From positions 62,001-126,000 of the forward strand of contig JAKFAO010000010.1 in assembly GCA_021527695.1 (NCBI GenBank): DNA of 64,000 nucleotides. The letters run 5' to 3'. Each line of letters opens with the position of its first letter. The stretch's first letter is position 1. Position numbers and translations under genes: made by a program. Shown one piece after another: positions 1 through 11,820 of the stretch. Under the pieces are notes generated by a model that worked only from the letters and a program-made list of their open reading frames with translations, was not told the DNA's origin and searched no databases. Source of the DNA: Naematelia aurantialba. Taxonomy: Eukaryota; Basidiomycota; Tremellomycetes; Tremellales; Naemateliaceae.

Positions 1-1786
1 TAGGCGATGGCGTAAAATTGGCGGTCCAGCCAAAGGAAATGTGGATGCTTCTATTAGCGCGATTGGCTACGCGAGGTGTTGGCGCAGAAGGCAAGAGGAA
101 GGCGGTGATCGACTTTGTCATGGCCGACTTTGTGAACCGGTCAGTGATCCGGTCGTTTCCCCTTGGTGATAGTTAATGAGGCAGACTCAAATTGGCAACG
201 GTCTGGCTTAATGAGGAATGGTACAATGACAAAGTCTCATCCACATCAAACTACCCGACCCATCTCAATGCGTTACTGTCCGCCTACCTCGCCGCCAACG
301 AGACTAAAGATAAGGCCCTCAGTGCATTTCTTGCCTCTCTTCCGGAACTACCACCGAGCGTTATCACATCTCTGGAATCATTGTGCTTCGACACCGCCAA
401 CAGTGTTATCGGCTTTGTCACGCTCCAGGATCTGGTTGATTCTCGACCGCCTGTACGCCCCACCGCTCTGGCCATCCTGCTCGAACTATGTACCCATCCG
501 GACCGAAAGACAAGAGTTCTGGCCATCCGGACAGTCAGAAAATGGGTCGGGAAGCCTCCCATGTCCACTCAGGTCACTAATTACGCTCTTGGCGTCTTGC
601 GGAGACTGGTTAGCAAGGACAAAGCAGAAGATCACATGGACATTGAGGATGGCGAAGAGGCGGACGAGGCCATCAATTCCCGCTTTCTACCTGCAATCGA
701 AGACATCGATCCCGATAGTGTGCCACAACATGTCGAGCTGGTTTTCGCCCTGTGTCTCCGCTTGCCGGATCTACTGGATGATGTCTTTAGAACGTACCCG
801 AAGATGGCCTTGCCAGTGCAAGAACAGGTAGAAAGCCTTCTCACTCCCCTCATCGCTGGAATGGGCGCCAATGCGAAACTTCTCGATATCGTCCGCAGTT
901 TCCCTCCTGGGGCAGACAAGCTCGCTTTGCGAGTCATCAGTGTCCTTGGTGCGGCTGGTGGTGCAGCTCGTACGGGGGTGTTGGTAAATCTGATCAAGGG
1001 TCTGATGTCGGAGCGAGAACTCGATCCGAGATTCATCCTCCCCATCATAGGGCAGTTGGACAAGGTGAGTTTTGGACGAGACATACACTAGAGAGGATGC
1101 TAACATGAGGGGGACAGGCCGAGATCGAGAAGCAGATCCCTCGGATCGTCGGCATGCTGGGGACCTCGGATGATGCGAGAGATCTCGTCAGGAATGCATT
1201 TGCATCAGTGTTGCAGAAGATTACACCGGCGGACCTGTTGGTCGCACTTCATGCGGAGGAAGGGGGTTTGAAAGCTACCATTGAAGGTGAGGCAAATCTG
1301 GCGATATTTGTACACTAGGCTGATGTGTTCTTGTAGCGATCGGAATCTGCTTTTCTCTAACTTCGATCTTCCGCTCAGATGTTCTCGCTTCTGCCATGTC
1401 GAGGATCGCGGACCTCCCGTCTCTGCCTGTCGTCTTCCTCCGAACAGTGATTCAAGCAGTGACGACCTACAAGTCCCTCATCCCCTTCATCGCCAACAAC
1501 GTGCTCCCCAAATTGATCAGCAAGAAAGTTTGGGAGATACCACAGCTGTGGGACGGGTTCGTCAAGCTCGCCAAGATGATCGCGCCTCATAGCTTTGGCG
1601 CGCTGTGTCAGTTGCCCAAAGAGCAGTTGAGAGATGTCCTGGGCCGGCAGCCGGGTCTCAAGGATGGTCTCAGAGCATACTTGGTAGGCAAGGGGCAGAG
1701 CAAGACTGCACTGGTCGAGGTAAGCTCGATTTTGCGGATCCTGGCCGACGGCTTGCTGATCGATGCAGATTTTTGGTAGCGAGTGA
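1..1786 (+). CDS. PTA1: Symplekin/Pta1, C-terminal part (5' end outside window)
   Basis: Scaffold of the nuclear cleavage and polyadenylation factor, which joins mRNA 3'-end processing to transcription. About 528 residues are visible in five exons: <1-139, 185-1064, 1118-1286, 1337-1719 and 1769-1786. The first junction restores the conserved stretch ending in LNEEWYND. The second half matches the symplekin C-terminal domain: a segment around FPPGADKLALRV, then LVALHAEE, then FLRTVIQAV, KKVWEIPQLWDGFVK and a QLPKEQLRDVL helix near the end. An acidic patch (DMEDGEEADEA-like) lies near codon 180 of the visible part. The last exon is six codons. If the final intron (1720-1768) is not removed, the frame still closes at 1779 with a different tail. 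Family is recognised from established symplekin motifs; the gene is cut only by the window edge. Confidence 0.9.
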
Positions 1787-2535
1787 TGGGAAGCAGTGGT
1801 GAATTGCAGAATTGGCACGAATGCAAGGGACAGGAGCGGCGTTATGGCATTTAAAGCATTGTGTTGTATTCCTAGCATGGCATGCGGTCTTCCTGTTATG
1901 ATACGCTGTGCTCGTCCGTCGGTGTTGTCGTCTCGGAGCTGTCAGAGCAAGATTCGGTAATACGTCTCGCCGGGCGTCATTGAGCTTCTCGTGACCAAAA
2001 AGTCTAGACTTAAAGCTACCTTTGTCGTAGGCCTTCCCGAACCATCCATTCATGTTTTGAAGAGTGTCTTGGACGAGGGCTGCGAGCATCGCGACTGTGA
2101 TAACCGGCCCCAAACTGCCCACGACCCACCCAGAGAAGCAGAAAGAGGCACTATTCATTGCTACCCGCCAACGACTGTTTACCGTCCTCTGCCTATCCCC
2201 CGACAATCCACCGTCTTCCGCCCATTCACTGCTCCGCCGCTCCTCATCGTGCTCTGGGCACCGCAGCAAGACCGACCTTACGACGGCCCCGCAGCCGCAG
2301 CCGCACGACGTGGCTCCGAGTGGGTCGAGTCCGAGTCCTGCTTACCCCGTTTGCGCCGCCGCTGCCGCTGCCATCAGACGGGCAAGGAGCCGATCAGTCC
2401 GATCAATTCGGCTCTAACCTTACTCGGCCAGGTCGTCGGGAGATTCACAGCTCACCAACGTGCCGCTCGGCGTTGCTGGCGTTGGCTGACGTTGGCTGGC
2501 GAGTGGAGGAGTGATCTACGGGGAGATCAGCGCCG
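1787..2535. other. Intergenic region between PTA1 and the Zn2Cys6 regulator
   Basis: About 750 bases with several overlapping short frames on both strands but no recognisable protein and no frame that splices into one. It should hold the 3' end of PTA1 and the promoter of the regulator gene. I see no clear TATA element. Confidence 0.5.
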
Positions 2536-5401
2536 ATGCCTCCCAAGCTCGGTGGAGGAGGAGGTAGTACTGCGAGAACCTGTGACAATTGCAGGAAACG
2601 AAAGGTTAGTCGCCCCCTCCCTTCTTCCGGTTTCCCTCCCCCTGCACCCTCCCAGCCTTGCGTGGCCTGGTCGCTGCTGGACCGCCGGCTCGACACGCAT
2701 CATCACTTTCTTACTCGTCGTCCGCCGCTCTTGTATCACACCGTGTCGTCTTCACCTTCACGTGCAACAGCTGACCAATGCCTCGTCCTCGCCCTCGCCC
2801 ATCTCGCGCCTCCACCTCGACCTCTACCTCGTCGGTGCGACCTGATGCTCCTTGAACAACAACATCGACGACGTCGACCCCCATCACGGCCGATTCCCGC
2901 GACACCCGATGCGCCACAGATCAAGTGCGTCGAGGATACCAATCTGAGTGCCCCGTGTGAGGGGTGTCGCAGACTCGGCTTGGATTGCAGGCATGACTAT
3001 GTAAAGAAAAAGCCTGGACGCAAGAACTCGTGAGTCGCGCTGGATACTGGGGGCCGCTCTAGCTATGCTGGTTGGCCGATGTAGCTATGCCGCTTGTCCA
3101 ATCTAGCTATGACCGGCGGTCGGCGGCAAGTGTTTGCCTGGTTTCTGTATCTGCCTCGAAAGTCTAGATGGTATCTGCATTTGACTGGACAAGAGACTAG
3201 ATGGCAACAGCTTGCTGACTTCTTGCAGTTTCGCCCTCGCTTTGAAGGCTGCTCAAAATGGGGAAGACTTCAAACCACTGGGTGCACACCGATCTCCGTC
3301 GCTCAACAACCATCTCCCGTCAATGTCGTTCCCCTATCCTCCGATTGGCACCGTCCGCCATGCTCAAGCTCCCCAAACGCCGGAATCCACTGGACCACAG
3401 GCAGCCTTTTCCCTCCTTTCGCCAATACCACCATCCAATCATTCCCTGCGCGAAAATCACCCCACCAATTTGTCGTCTGAATACTCGGTGCCGTCGCAGG
3501 CGTCATCGTCCACCATGGCGCAGCCCTTACCCGGCCGTCCGTCATCCTCATTCGCTGTATCGTCGTTCGCCTTTTCTCCATTGGCTCGCGGACCCAACGA
3601 TGCGAGCCTCAACTGGCTGGATTCTCTCGTAGAACCCTCTGGCGGGGGCTGGTTCGGCGCCACAGATTTCAACCTCGACGGTGCCAGTAGAATCCCCACG
3701 CACTACATATCGGACCAGGCACAGCTACTCTCTCTCGAAAGCCCAGAACACCTCCTCGGGAGTGGCCCACCCAGCAATGCCGGCTCGACCAAGCCCCAAG
3801 CTCTGCCGGTCGCCAAGCGTGAACCACAATTGGACGATGTAACAAGCTGGGCCAATATCTCCCATTTCATCTCGCTCTTCCTTCAGTTCCTCTATCCACT
3901 CCTTCCCCTCGTGCACCGACCCACATTCGCTGAACATCTTGCAACCCGGAGAGATCTGCGAGACACAGACTTCAGGGCTCTGCTGCTCAGCATCGGTGAG
4001 TCACTGAAAGGACACATGCATCGGGCTTTGAGCTCACTCGTATAGTGGCGTATGTCATCTCCCAGCTGCCCACCACCCGGCTGGTCAATGATCAGTTTGA
4101 TATCGAGGGCCTCAAACAGCTCCAACGACGCTGTCATCGCACCTGTAAAGCCCTGCAGCGGACATATTACGGCCCCACCAATCTCACCCAGATCTGCACG
4201 ATCGTCTTGTAAGCCTTCTCCCCTGTTGCCGTGTGTTGAGTCACTCATAAGCAGCGACACGTTCTACCTCCTATCGATCGGCTTGAGTCATACAGCGGGA
4301 GCGAGGCTCGGCCAAGCTATCCAACTGGCTTTCTCGATGGGCATGCACAGTGATGCCAAGACCACGGCACTTGGACTGGACGCCATCGAAATACAATTGA
4401 GACGGCGCGTTTTCTGGCAACTATATGCAAGCGACAAGTACGTGCATGCGCCGTTATTGGGAGCTTGTTCGTCGATTTCTCATGCTGTGTAGGACCCGTG
4501 CAATACCCGGATCGCCGATGCTCATCAACGACTTTCAGGGAGTCTGCTCCCTGCCGGAGCCGACCGATGATGATTTCATCACTTCCCAAGGCATGTTCCC
4601 TCAACCACCGTCCCGCCCTTCTGTCATTGCGGGATTTGTCTGCCTGTCTCGCGTCTTCCGCATCTTGTCCGAGTGCTTTTTCCACCATCGCTGCATCCTA
4701 TCCGGTTACCCGTCAGTCAGCACCGAGTGGACTGTCAATGCCGAAGATCGACTACACAAGATCCTGCGTGAGATGCCGCCAGCCATCCAAGATCCGGGGG
4801 TGGTATCGGTCGAAAGTACGAGGAATGCCTTTGCGATGCAAAGAGCGAATATCTTGATCACAGCGGCGATCTGCAAGTTTGCACTTGTCAGTGGGGTGTT
4901 GGACTGGATTGGACTTGGGTGCTGACTGTCATAGTACGACCTACGAGCAGCACTGAACGTCGACGAAGACCAACTGGCAAAGGAACGGGAAAATATTGCC
5001 AGAGAGATCCATTCGTTGCTCATGAAGTCAGCAATACTACGTAGTACCTCTCTTTTTAGCTGACTCTCTCAGTATTCCGGTCGAGGATCTGGCGTCGAAC
5101 GGCGAATCTGTGCGCGGGAAAGTCTTTCATATCGCCTGCGCCTTGTGTGCTCAGCTGCCAGGAAACGACGCCGACCAAGAGCTCATTAGGGACTGGTGCA
5201 ACATGGTGAGTTGTACGGTCATGCAGAGTCTCTCCGGAGGGCTACACCGCTAGAAGGCTTAGCTGACAAATTGGGCAGTTTTCCGCGATCAGCTTTGTGC
5301 AGATGCCACCGCCGCCACCTGACGCCGCGCTGGACAGTAGGGCGAATTCACCACCTGCCATGGGCTCCCCTGCGCTGCGTTTAGCAGCTCGGTCGTCGTG
5401 A
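2536..5401 (+). CDS. Zn2Cys6 fungal transcription factor
   Basis: Nuclear DNA-binding regulator of 677 residues in nine exons (2536-2604, 2920-3029, 3229-3995, 4046-4208, 4255-4437, 4493-4886, 4935-5026, 5073-5205, 5279-5401); exon phases all agree. Residues about 16-46 form a binuclear zinc cluster: CDNCRKRKIKC, a nine-residue linker, then CEGCRRLGLDC, followed by a basic KKKPGRK stretch. The middle homology (fungal-specific) domain spans roughly residues 240-500, with SIGLSHTAGARLGQAIQLA and RRRVFWQLY as landmarks. The protein between them is Ser/Pro-rich. Intron 1 (2605-2919) is unusually long for this window, is a multiple of three and has no stop in frame; it splits the zinc cluster. Intron 2 (3030-3228) has three tagctatg copies. 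The gene lies tail-to-tail with a GH5 glycosidase that is divergent from a sugar transporter, so a role in sugar or glycoside induction is inferred. The target is not known. Confidence 0.85.
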
Positions 5402-5796
5402 GCTGCTCTGAGAAGAGTAAGAAGCGTCGTGGGACGCGATGACTGTTGTATTGTTGTTTCATACTACACGATTTCATGCGCATCTTTCATGCAGGCGTAC
5501 CATGCGGACGATTGCATGCGTATTCGCCTAGTTGCGGCGGCGAGTGGCCAGTGGCAAGTGACAAGTGGCACTCTGATTCAACCTGACTGTACTGCTGCAG
5601 ACTGCTACCTGATGCATAATCCCTGCCGAGAGCCGGGGAACTCCCTGGCAGACACTACAATGTAGCGGCTCTAGCGATATACATTCATCCGGCGTCCCTG
5701 CTCCTCGCCGTAGCTGCTCTCAGACGTACAGTACCATCCTCTAAAGCATCCTGCAAGAGCACTTTTTCCCCGGTTTGTCGATTTTTAGCAGTCACA

Positions 5797-8107
5797 TCAC
5801 TGGGTGGGAAACGCAGACTTGGTCTCGTCCGTGCGCTTCGAATCGGCCGTCAAGATCTCGTTGAGCCTCGTTCGCTGCTTGCAGTTCTCTGCGACTTGGG
5901 TCAGTACTTGTTCTGCCACTGCAAGCCTTCCGGGACCACTTGCCCCACGTCACGGGGAGACTCCAAGAAGTCTCATGGTGGGTGAGGTAAGGCAGCAGCG
6001 GGGCACATCGAGAACGCACGGAACGAAAAGCTCTTGGCGAGCTCGTCTAGCTGTTCAAAGTTGAGGCCCTCAAAGTACTGCCCGAACTCGTGACATAGCT
6101 CCTCCTGCGATGATGATCAGCGTCGCCGTTTGATGACCAAAGAGTCTGTAATCGACTCGTAGGTGTACAGGGTGGACAAGTCGTGTCGCGGAAGGCTGGA
6201 GGCAACCAAGCAGTACGTACCGAAAGGAGGATATTCCGCACCAGTCGGCCGATATGGGTCGCCGGCTTCCAGGTCTGCGGGTACCGCTTGCTGAGGGACG
6301 GCACCGACTCGAGGAACCACTTCTCGAGCGGGTCGAAAATGTGTCGCACGGGTGTATCGTCGCATCCCCATTCGTCCGCCGCGGTCGCCTGCGCATCGCT
6401 TTGTCAACACTCTGTTTCTCTGTGGCTTCGGGATATGGTTTCGAGCTCTGTAACGAGGAACAGAGAGCTGACCTTCTTCTTCGCCAGGAACGGCTCGAGC
6501 AATTTCATGTACGCCGTGTCCTCGCCCGCGTACACCATGCCCTGGTAGCCTATATCCTTGTACAGCCAGATACTCCAGCTAGCCCTCGCCTTGGCATAGA
6601 TGTCGAGCTGGCACTCCAAGACCGCATACCGCCGCTCGTTGATTGCTTCCCAGTCCTCGAGGCCGTCTGAAGCCGACTGGTAGACCGGCCCAAATTCACC
6701 GTTCCAGATCGGCGAGTGATGCTGCTGCATGTATTCTACCTTGCGGGCAAATGACTTTTCGTGGATCGCGACTTGCTCCGGCGTGCCCTAATGTCCGTGT
6801 GAGCCGATTTGGAGAAGTCACCCCGAAAGATTTCAGGCCAGGTCAGGCTTGATCCAGTGACTCACGGTAAAGTCTGCAGGCGGGTTGGGGAATCCGTATC
6901 TGCGCTACTTAGCCTCATAGTCCCTCGGGAACAGGTGCGGCCCTTACCTCGAATAATCATGGCAGGCATATACCGCGTTGGGCAGTGGCTTACCAAAGTG
7001 GCTAAAGTCGGCGCCAAAGGTGCTGCACCGGCATCAACCCACTATCACGTTCCTTCAAAGCTGGGAGAAGCTCACTTGCCGTCGAGGAACAAGATGTGAT
7101 CAGGGTCGATAGCCCGAATCGCCTTCTCCACCCGTTCATAGAACGCCAACAAACGGACATGCTGAGCATCGGTCGGCTCGTTGAGAGGGTTGTAGCCTGC
7201 CACCCAGGTATTGTTCTTGTAATGCTATTGCGTGTCAGCAAAGTACCCAAGGCAGTGATGCGACCGTGACTAACCCTGGCGAGGTGTTCCCAGATCAGAA
7301 TGGTGCGATCTTGAAAATCTTTGTGGTCCCAGACTGCCTCCCGTCAGCACATCTGAATATTCAGGCTAGCCAGACACACAGAGCGCTTGGTGTCCTCCTG
7401 CATCCGCATGCCAGTCGATGTTCTGGCCGCCGGGCGCAGCGTGCAAGTCGATGACCGTGTAGATCCCGTACTTTGCGCACTACAGCAGTCAGCGCGACCG
7501 GCTTCGCCTAATCAGACACGGAGCGCACAAGGTCGATCACTCGGTCCAGGTGTTTCAGACCTTCTGTCTTGAAGACTCGCGGGTTCATGTCGTCCTCGAA
7601 ATGCCGGTAGTTCACCTACCGAGCTCTCTCAGCTTTCCCCGTGGCAGAGACGATAGACACACCGGCAAGCGAATGCAGTTCAGACCTAGCGAAGCAAAGA
7701 ACTTGGCATCGTCATCCCCGAAGAAGTATTCGAGAAACTGATCGCCTGCTTTAGCGTTCTTCTGTCCCCGGAAGTCGGGTGCGCTGGGAACACACCTTGT
7801 CGAAGAAGTACTCGTACTTTTCCTCTCCCACAGCCTGTTTGATAGCTGCTCGGGCTTGGTGCTCGTGGCCAGGATACCCAGTGATGAAGTTCTCCATGTT
7901 CACTGGACCGTCAGCCGAGCCGCGCGCCAAAGTCAAGATATCTCACTCCATCCTCCCAAACCGGCTCCTAGGGCTGGGTCAGCCGTGTCCAAGGAGAAGC
8001 TTGAACGGCGCACCTTTTAGCAAGATTGGCTCGCCATGCAGGAGGATATTCTCCCCCTTGACGACGAGGTAGTCGCTCCCGTGGCCATTTGTCGCGCTAC
8101 TCATCAT
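5797..8107 (-). CDS. Cytosolic GH5 (cellulase-superfamily) glycoside hydrolase
   Basis: Retaining glycosidase of about 486 residues from 14 exons (8014-8107, 7947-7967, 7796-7902, 7663-7737, 7529-7615, 7380-7479, 7275-7333, 7076-7224, 6948-7022, 6866-6899, 6473-6787, 6221-6388, 6020-6104, 5797-5888); all phases agree. The acid/base Glu sits in GYNPLNEP (about residue 197) and the nucleophile Glu in WNGEFGPVY (about residue 298). [11 protein letters not shown] and CIRLPVNYRHF are other GH5 landmarks. The N-terminal [17 protein letters not shown] marks a fungal subgroup without signal peptide, so the enzyme is predicted to be intracellular. The 21-nt second exon encodes most of that motif. Two in-frame ATGs (8107, 8104) open the frame. 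Substrate is unknown: a beta-glucoside or oligosaccharide imported by the neighbouring transporter is an inference from context. Secreted exo-1,3-glucanases and glycosylceramidases are other GH5 members, but both have different signatures. Confidence 0.85.
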
Positions 8108-8877
8108 GCAATGGTGACCTGCGTCCTTTGCAACTACGGCAGAAAATCTCTTGCAGTTTCCGTTGGGTCACCACAATATGACTCTGTCGCCAGTCAGCCA
8201 ACGGCGATTACGAGCTCGCTGCTCGCTGCTCGGTAGATATGGCGGAGGCATGTGCTGTCCGGGAATCTGTCAGGACGGGATACCCGCCTAATACCACCCC
8301 GAGCCCCTGAACTCACGAGCTTGCGCACATTGCTTACCCAGTATAACAAACCTCTCTCTCCCAAAGCTGGAAACGGGGCAATTGGGGAACACAGGGTTCT
8401 CCACAGCAAACGATGCGGGGCTATTGTGCGGGAGGGGCAAAAGGGCAAAACGCCGCCACAAGCCAAGAGTAATCGGCCCGATTCAAGTTGCTTAGAGTTG
8501 CGCTACTGTCATTTCACCTGCTCTCAATTGCTCACCTCATCTCCTCTTTGGGTGAAGGTGGAAGAGTCTTTGAGCGGGTAGGAGACGACGGGAAGACGGG
8601 CGGACAACAGTACGCTTTGATAGCCATGGACAATACTTCATCTATCGGATCGTTCTCGGTAGATAGGACAGGAACGACGAGCCCGCTTGGGTCCAGGATA
8701 ATGCCCCGGACGGGGGTCCAGAGAATCGGTCCGTGATGCCCAACTGGGCACAAGTATATAATTGAGCTTGCCTGGATCCCCGCACTTTCGACTGTGGGCT
8801 CCAGTAACCATCTCACCGGATCCCCAAACCACCCCCCAACGCTTCTTGACAGCTGGAGCAAAAGTCGCCACGACACA
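8108..8877. promoter_or_regulatory. Divergent promoter region, GH5 gene and sugar transporter
   Basis: About 770 bases separate the two divergent start codons, which suits co-regulation. A TATA-like tract lies at 8755-8762. GC-rich blocks with CGG/CCG words (8707-8735) are candidate Zn2Cys6 sites, and CCCCGC near 8777 resembles a CreA/Mig1 glucose-repression site. These are sequence matches only. No convincing additional gene is seen here. Confidence 0.4.
8755..8762 (+). promoter_or_regulatory. TATA-like box of the sugar transporter gene
   Basis: tatataat about 116 bases before the transporter ATG at 8878, a usual distance for a fungal TATA element plus short leader. Confidence 0.4.
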
Positions 8878-10830
8878 ATGGAGCATGCCGTACACACTGG
8901 TGGAGGCGGTTACGACGAGTTGGCGCGCATCCTGGCGGGGCGCAACACTTCGTGGTACCATGGCCCGCTTCTCAAGACCAGCATGATCTGCTTCTTGCTG
9001 CTCATGACTTCGATGAACAACGGATACGACGGAAGTATGATGAACGGTCTGCAGTGAGTTTTCTTGGTACTATGGGGGCAAGTAGCAAAGGCTGCTTGCA
9101 GGCTGTTAGAGCCGTAGATCTCCTGAATTATGAACCAGGCCTAACGTCTTCAGGTCTCTTGACACTTGGAAGGACTTCTTCAACAACCCGCATGGCTCTG
9201 TTCTTGGTGTCTTCAATGCCATCCAGTCGATCGGCGGTATCGTCGGTCTCCCCTTTGGACCCTTCATCAATGACCGATTTGGCCGACGATGGACCATGTT
9301 CCTTGGCGCAGCGAGTGAGTCTCACTCTGCGGGTAGCAGTCAAGGATAACGCGGTGCTTGCTAACAACGCTCTAGTCCAGCTTCTGGGTGTTGCTCTCCA
9401 GACTGCCGCTCAGAACGTCGGCATGTTCATTGGCTGCCGGTTCCTCATCGGGTTTGGTCTCGCCTTCTCCTGTCTTGCTGCCCCGACGCTTGTGACCGAG
9501 CTTGCGTTCCCCACTCACCGAGGGCCCATGACTGCACTGTACAACTCGACGTGGTACCTCGGCTCGATCGTGGCTGCCTGGACGACGTATGGTACTTTCC
9601 GACTGAACAACACCTGGGGCTGGCGCATCCCGTCCGTCCTCCAGGGTGTTCCTTCGCTCGTCCAACTATGCTTCATCTTCTTCATCCCCGAATCGCCTCG
9701 CTGGCTTATCGATCACGGCCGAGATGAGCAGGCCATTCAGATCTTGGCCAAGTATCACTGCAACGGCGACTCTTCTGATCCCCTCGTGGCGTTCGAGTAT
9801 AACGAAATCAAAGAGGCCAACCGGATCGAGCGCGAAGCGAGCAAGTCGTCCACTTACCTCTCGCTTTTCCGAGGCCGAGGCAACATCCGCCGCATGCGAG
9901 TCATCATTGCCATTGCCTTTTTCTCTCAGTGGTCCGGGTACGTCCCATCACAAACAGCCTGTCACCGCCAAGCAACGCGCTGATGCGACCATGCAGGAAC
10001 GGTATCGTCTCGTACTACTTGAACATTGCCCTCAACGGTATTGGCTTCCGATCCGAGTCCAAACAGACCCTGATCAACGGTATCTTGCAAGTCTTCAACC
10101 TGGCCACTGCCTACCTCGGTGCCTTGGTCGTGGACAAGGCTGGCCGACGTGTGCTCTGGCTCGTATCTGCCGGCGGAATGTGCCTCGTCTACATGTGGTG
10201 GACCATCGCCAATGGCGTCTACGCCAAGTCTGCGTCCAACCTCGACGCCGACGGCAACGTCATCAACCCCGATCTTCCAAGCACACCCAACAAGAACGCC
10301 GGTAACGCCGTCCTTGCCGCCATCTTCCTCTACTACGCGTTCTACAATCTCGCCATGTCGCCTCTGCTCGTCTCGTACACGGTCGAGATCTTGCCGTTCC
10401 GAATCCGATCCAAGGGCTTGATGGTCATGCAGATGTGCGTCAACGCATCCCTCGTGTTCAATCAGTACGTCAACCCGGTCGCCCTCGATGGCATCGGCTG
10501 GAAACGTGAGTCCCGCCTCCTTCACTTGCCCATGATTTCCATCTCACGTGTCCTGTAGTGTACATCGTCTACACGGTCTGGATCGCGTTCGAGTTTGTCT
10601 ACCTGTGGTTCACAGTCATCGAGACCAAGGGCAAGAACGGCCCGTTGCCACTGGAAGAGATTGCACAGCTGTTCGACGGAGACGACAAGGTGGCCGAGCT
10701 CGAGGCGCGCACAGTGGCGGGAATGAACGCCGATCACGCAGCAGGTACACGCAACGACGAGTACAGCGAGAAGGGAGAGGACAAGACGGAAATGGCCCAC
10801 GTCGAGAAGGTGCAGTCGCTGCGTGCCTAA
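8878..10830 (+). CDS. MFS sugar transporter (lactose/cellobiose-permease-like)
   Basis: Plasma-membrane sugar porter of 559 residues, predicted 12 membrane helices, in five exons (8878-9053, 9154-9314, 9376-9937, 9997-10505, 10559-10830). Sugar-porter signatures are clear: NDRFGRR between helices 2 and 3, PESPRWL before the central loop, VDKAGRR between helices 8 and 9, and PFRIRSKG between 10 and 11, with ETKGKNGPLPLEE after the last helix. The NPHGSVLGVFNAIQSIGG region and long acidic cytosolic tail resemble fungal disaccharide permeases rather than hexose carriers; this substrate guess is an inference. It is divergent from the GH5 gene with a Zn2Cys6 regulator beyond, so import of a di- or oligosaccharide followed by cytosolic cleavage is a reasonable model. 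Confidence 0.9.
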
Positions 10831-11003
10831 GCGTGCATCAGGGGAGATGGTCGAGGTCGCCGTCCAGACAGTGATCAGGTCCCGGGAAGGAAACAAGCGG
10901 GGAGGGTTTGTGGTGAGGTTATCACCGTAGCGGATCTCAGGAATTTTTGGTGTAAAGGCTCTGACTGTAATAGTGTCATGCATCTGCCTTTCAATGCGCT
11001 TGG

Positions 11004-11048
11004 ATTCAACCCGAGCGGGCGGGTTGAATACGCCCGCTCGGGTTGAAT
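11004..11048. repeat. Perfect 18-bp inverted repeat with 9-nt spacer
   Basis: Arms at 11004-11021 and 11031-11048 are exact reverse complements (attcaacccgagcgggcg). The spacer repeats the ggttgaata found at the end of the right arm, so the unit also contains a direct repeat. It lies about 170 bases beyond the transporter stop codon. It could fold as a transcript hairpin, or be a palindromic protein site or a small mobile-element relic. Confidence 0.75.
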
Positions 11049-11820
11049 ATTGCACCTTTTGGGCCAAGCCACCGTAGTGTACTGGTTAGCACTGCCGTGA
11101 CAGAATGCGTCAGAGCGCAGGCCATCAAAGGTCGTTGCACATACTCTGAGAACACTCTCGAGCTTCCAGCGGGAGAAACTCTCAAAGTGTCATGCTATGC
11201 GTGCGTATATTGTGGACGATGCCCGGCTTCGTTTTCCTCAGAGACTTTGAAGAGGACCCAATTTGAAGAACGCTTAGTTATTTGTGGGGGGGTAAACCGT
11301 CATAAATCGCCAAAGGACTTTGACGACCCTCTTCAAAGCTTTCTTCAAAGGTTTTCGAAGGCAGCCTGGCGACAGACGGCGACTCCCCGCGCCCGAACGG
11401 TGTGTGAGGGTCGCACCAAAAGTAGGCCCAATGTCTTGAAATAGACACGACTGAGGGCATATGTGAGGTGGGAGGATATTTCCAGTGTAGTCATCAGAGG
11501 GCTCTCCGAGTAAGCGGAGCTGACAAATCCGGAGCACAGAGAATCAGCCCATCATGTAGAGCAAGAGCAGGGTCGGCCAAGAGCTCAGCTCGGCCAATCT
11601 AGCACGTTCCACCGAGGAAGGTGGGGCTTCATGTAAATCGCCGATGCTCCGCAAAGACCAAGGATATCGGGTGGCGACCATACTGCTTGTTCCCCTCTTT
11701 TGTTCAAGCCGGGGAATGAGACGCTCTCGGGAGACGAACAGATTTGGTCCGGTGACGGCAGAGCTTCTGGCCGTGATCCTTTGGGCAGGACTTTTGCAAG
11801 GGTCTCGCTTGAGGAGCGAC

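Noticed and set aside
1670..2845. Overlapping long frames on both strands between PTA1 and the regulator
   Set aside because: Low-complexity Pro/Arg-rich translations in a GC-rich stretch; none splices into a known family or matches its neighbours.
5797..8107. Secreted exo-beta-1,3-glucanase
   Set aside because: No signal peptide, and the [17 protein letters not shown] head differs from the secreted GH5_9 signature.
11066..11240. tRNA gene
   Set aside because: A-box-like stretch only; no T-arm B-box and no closing acceptor stem found, so kept only as a low-interest relic.
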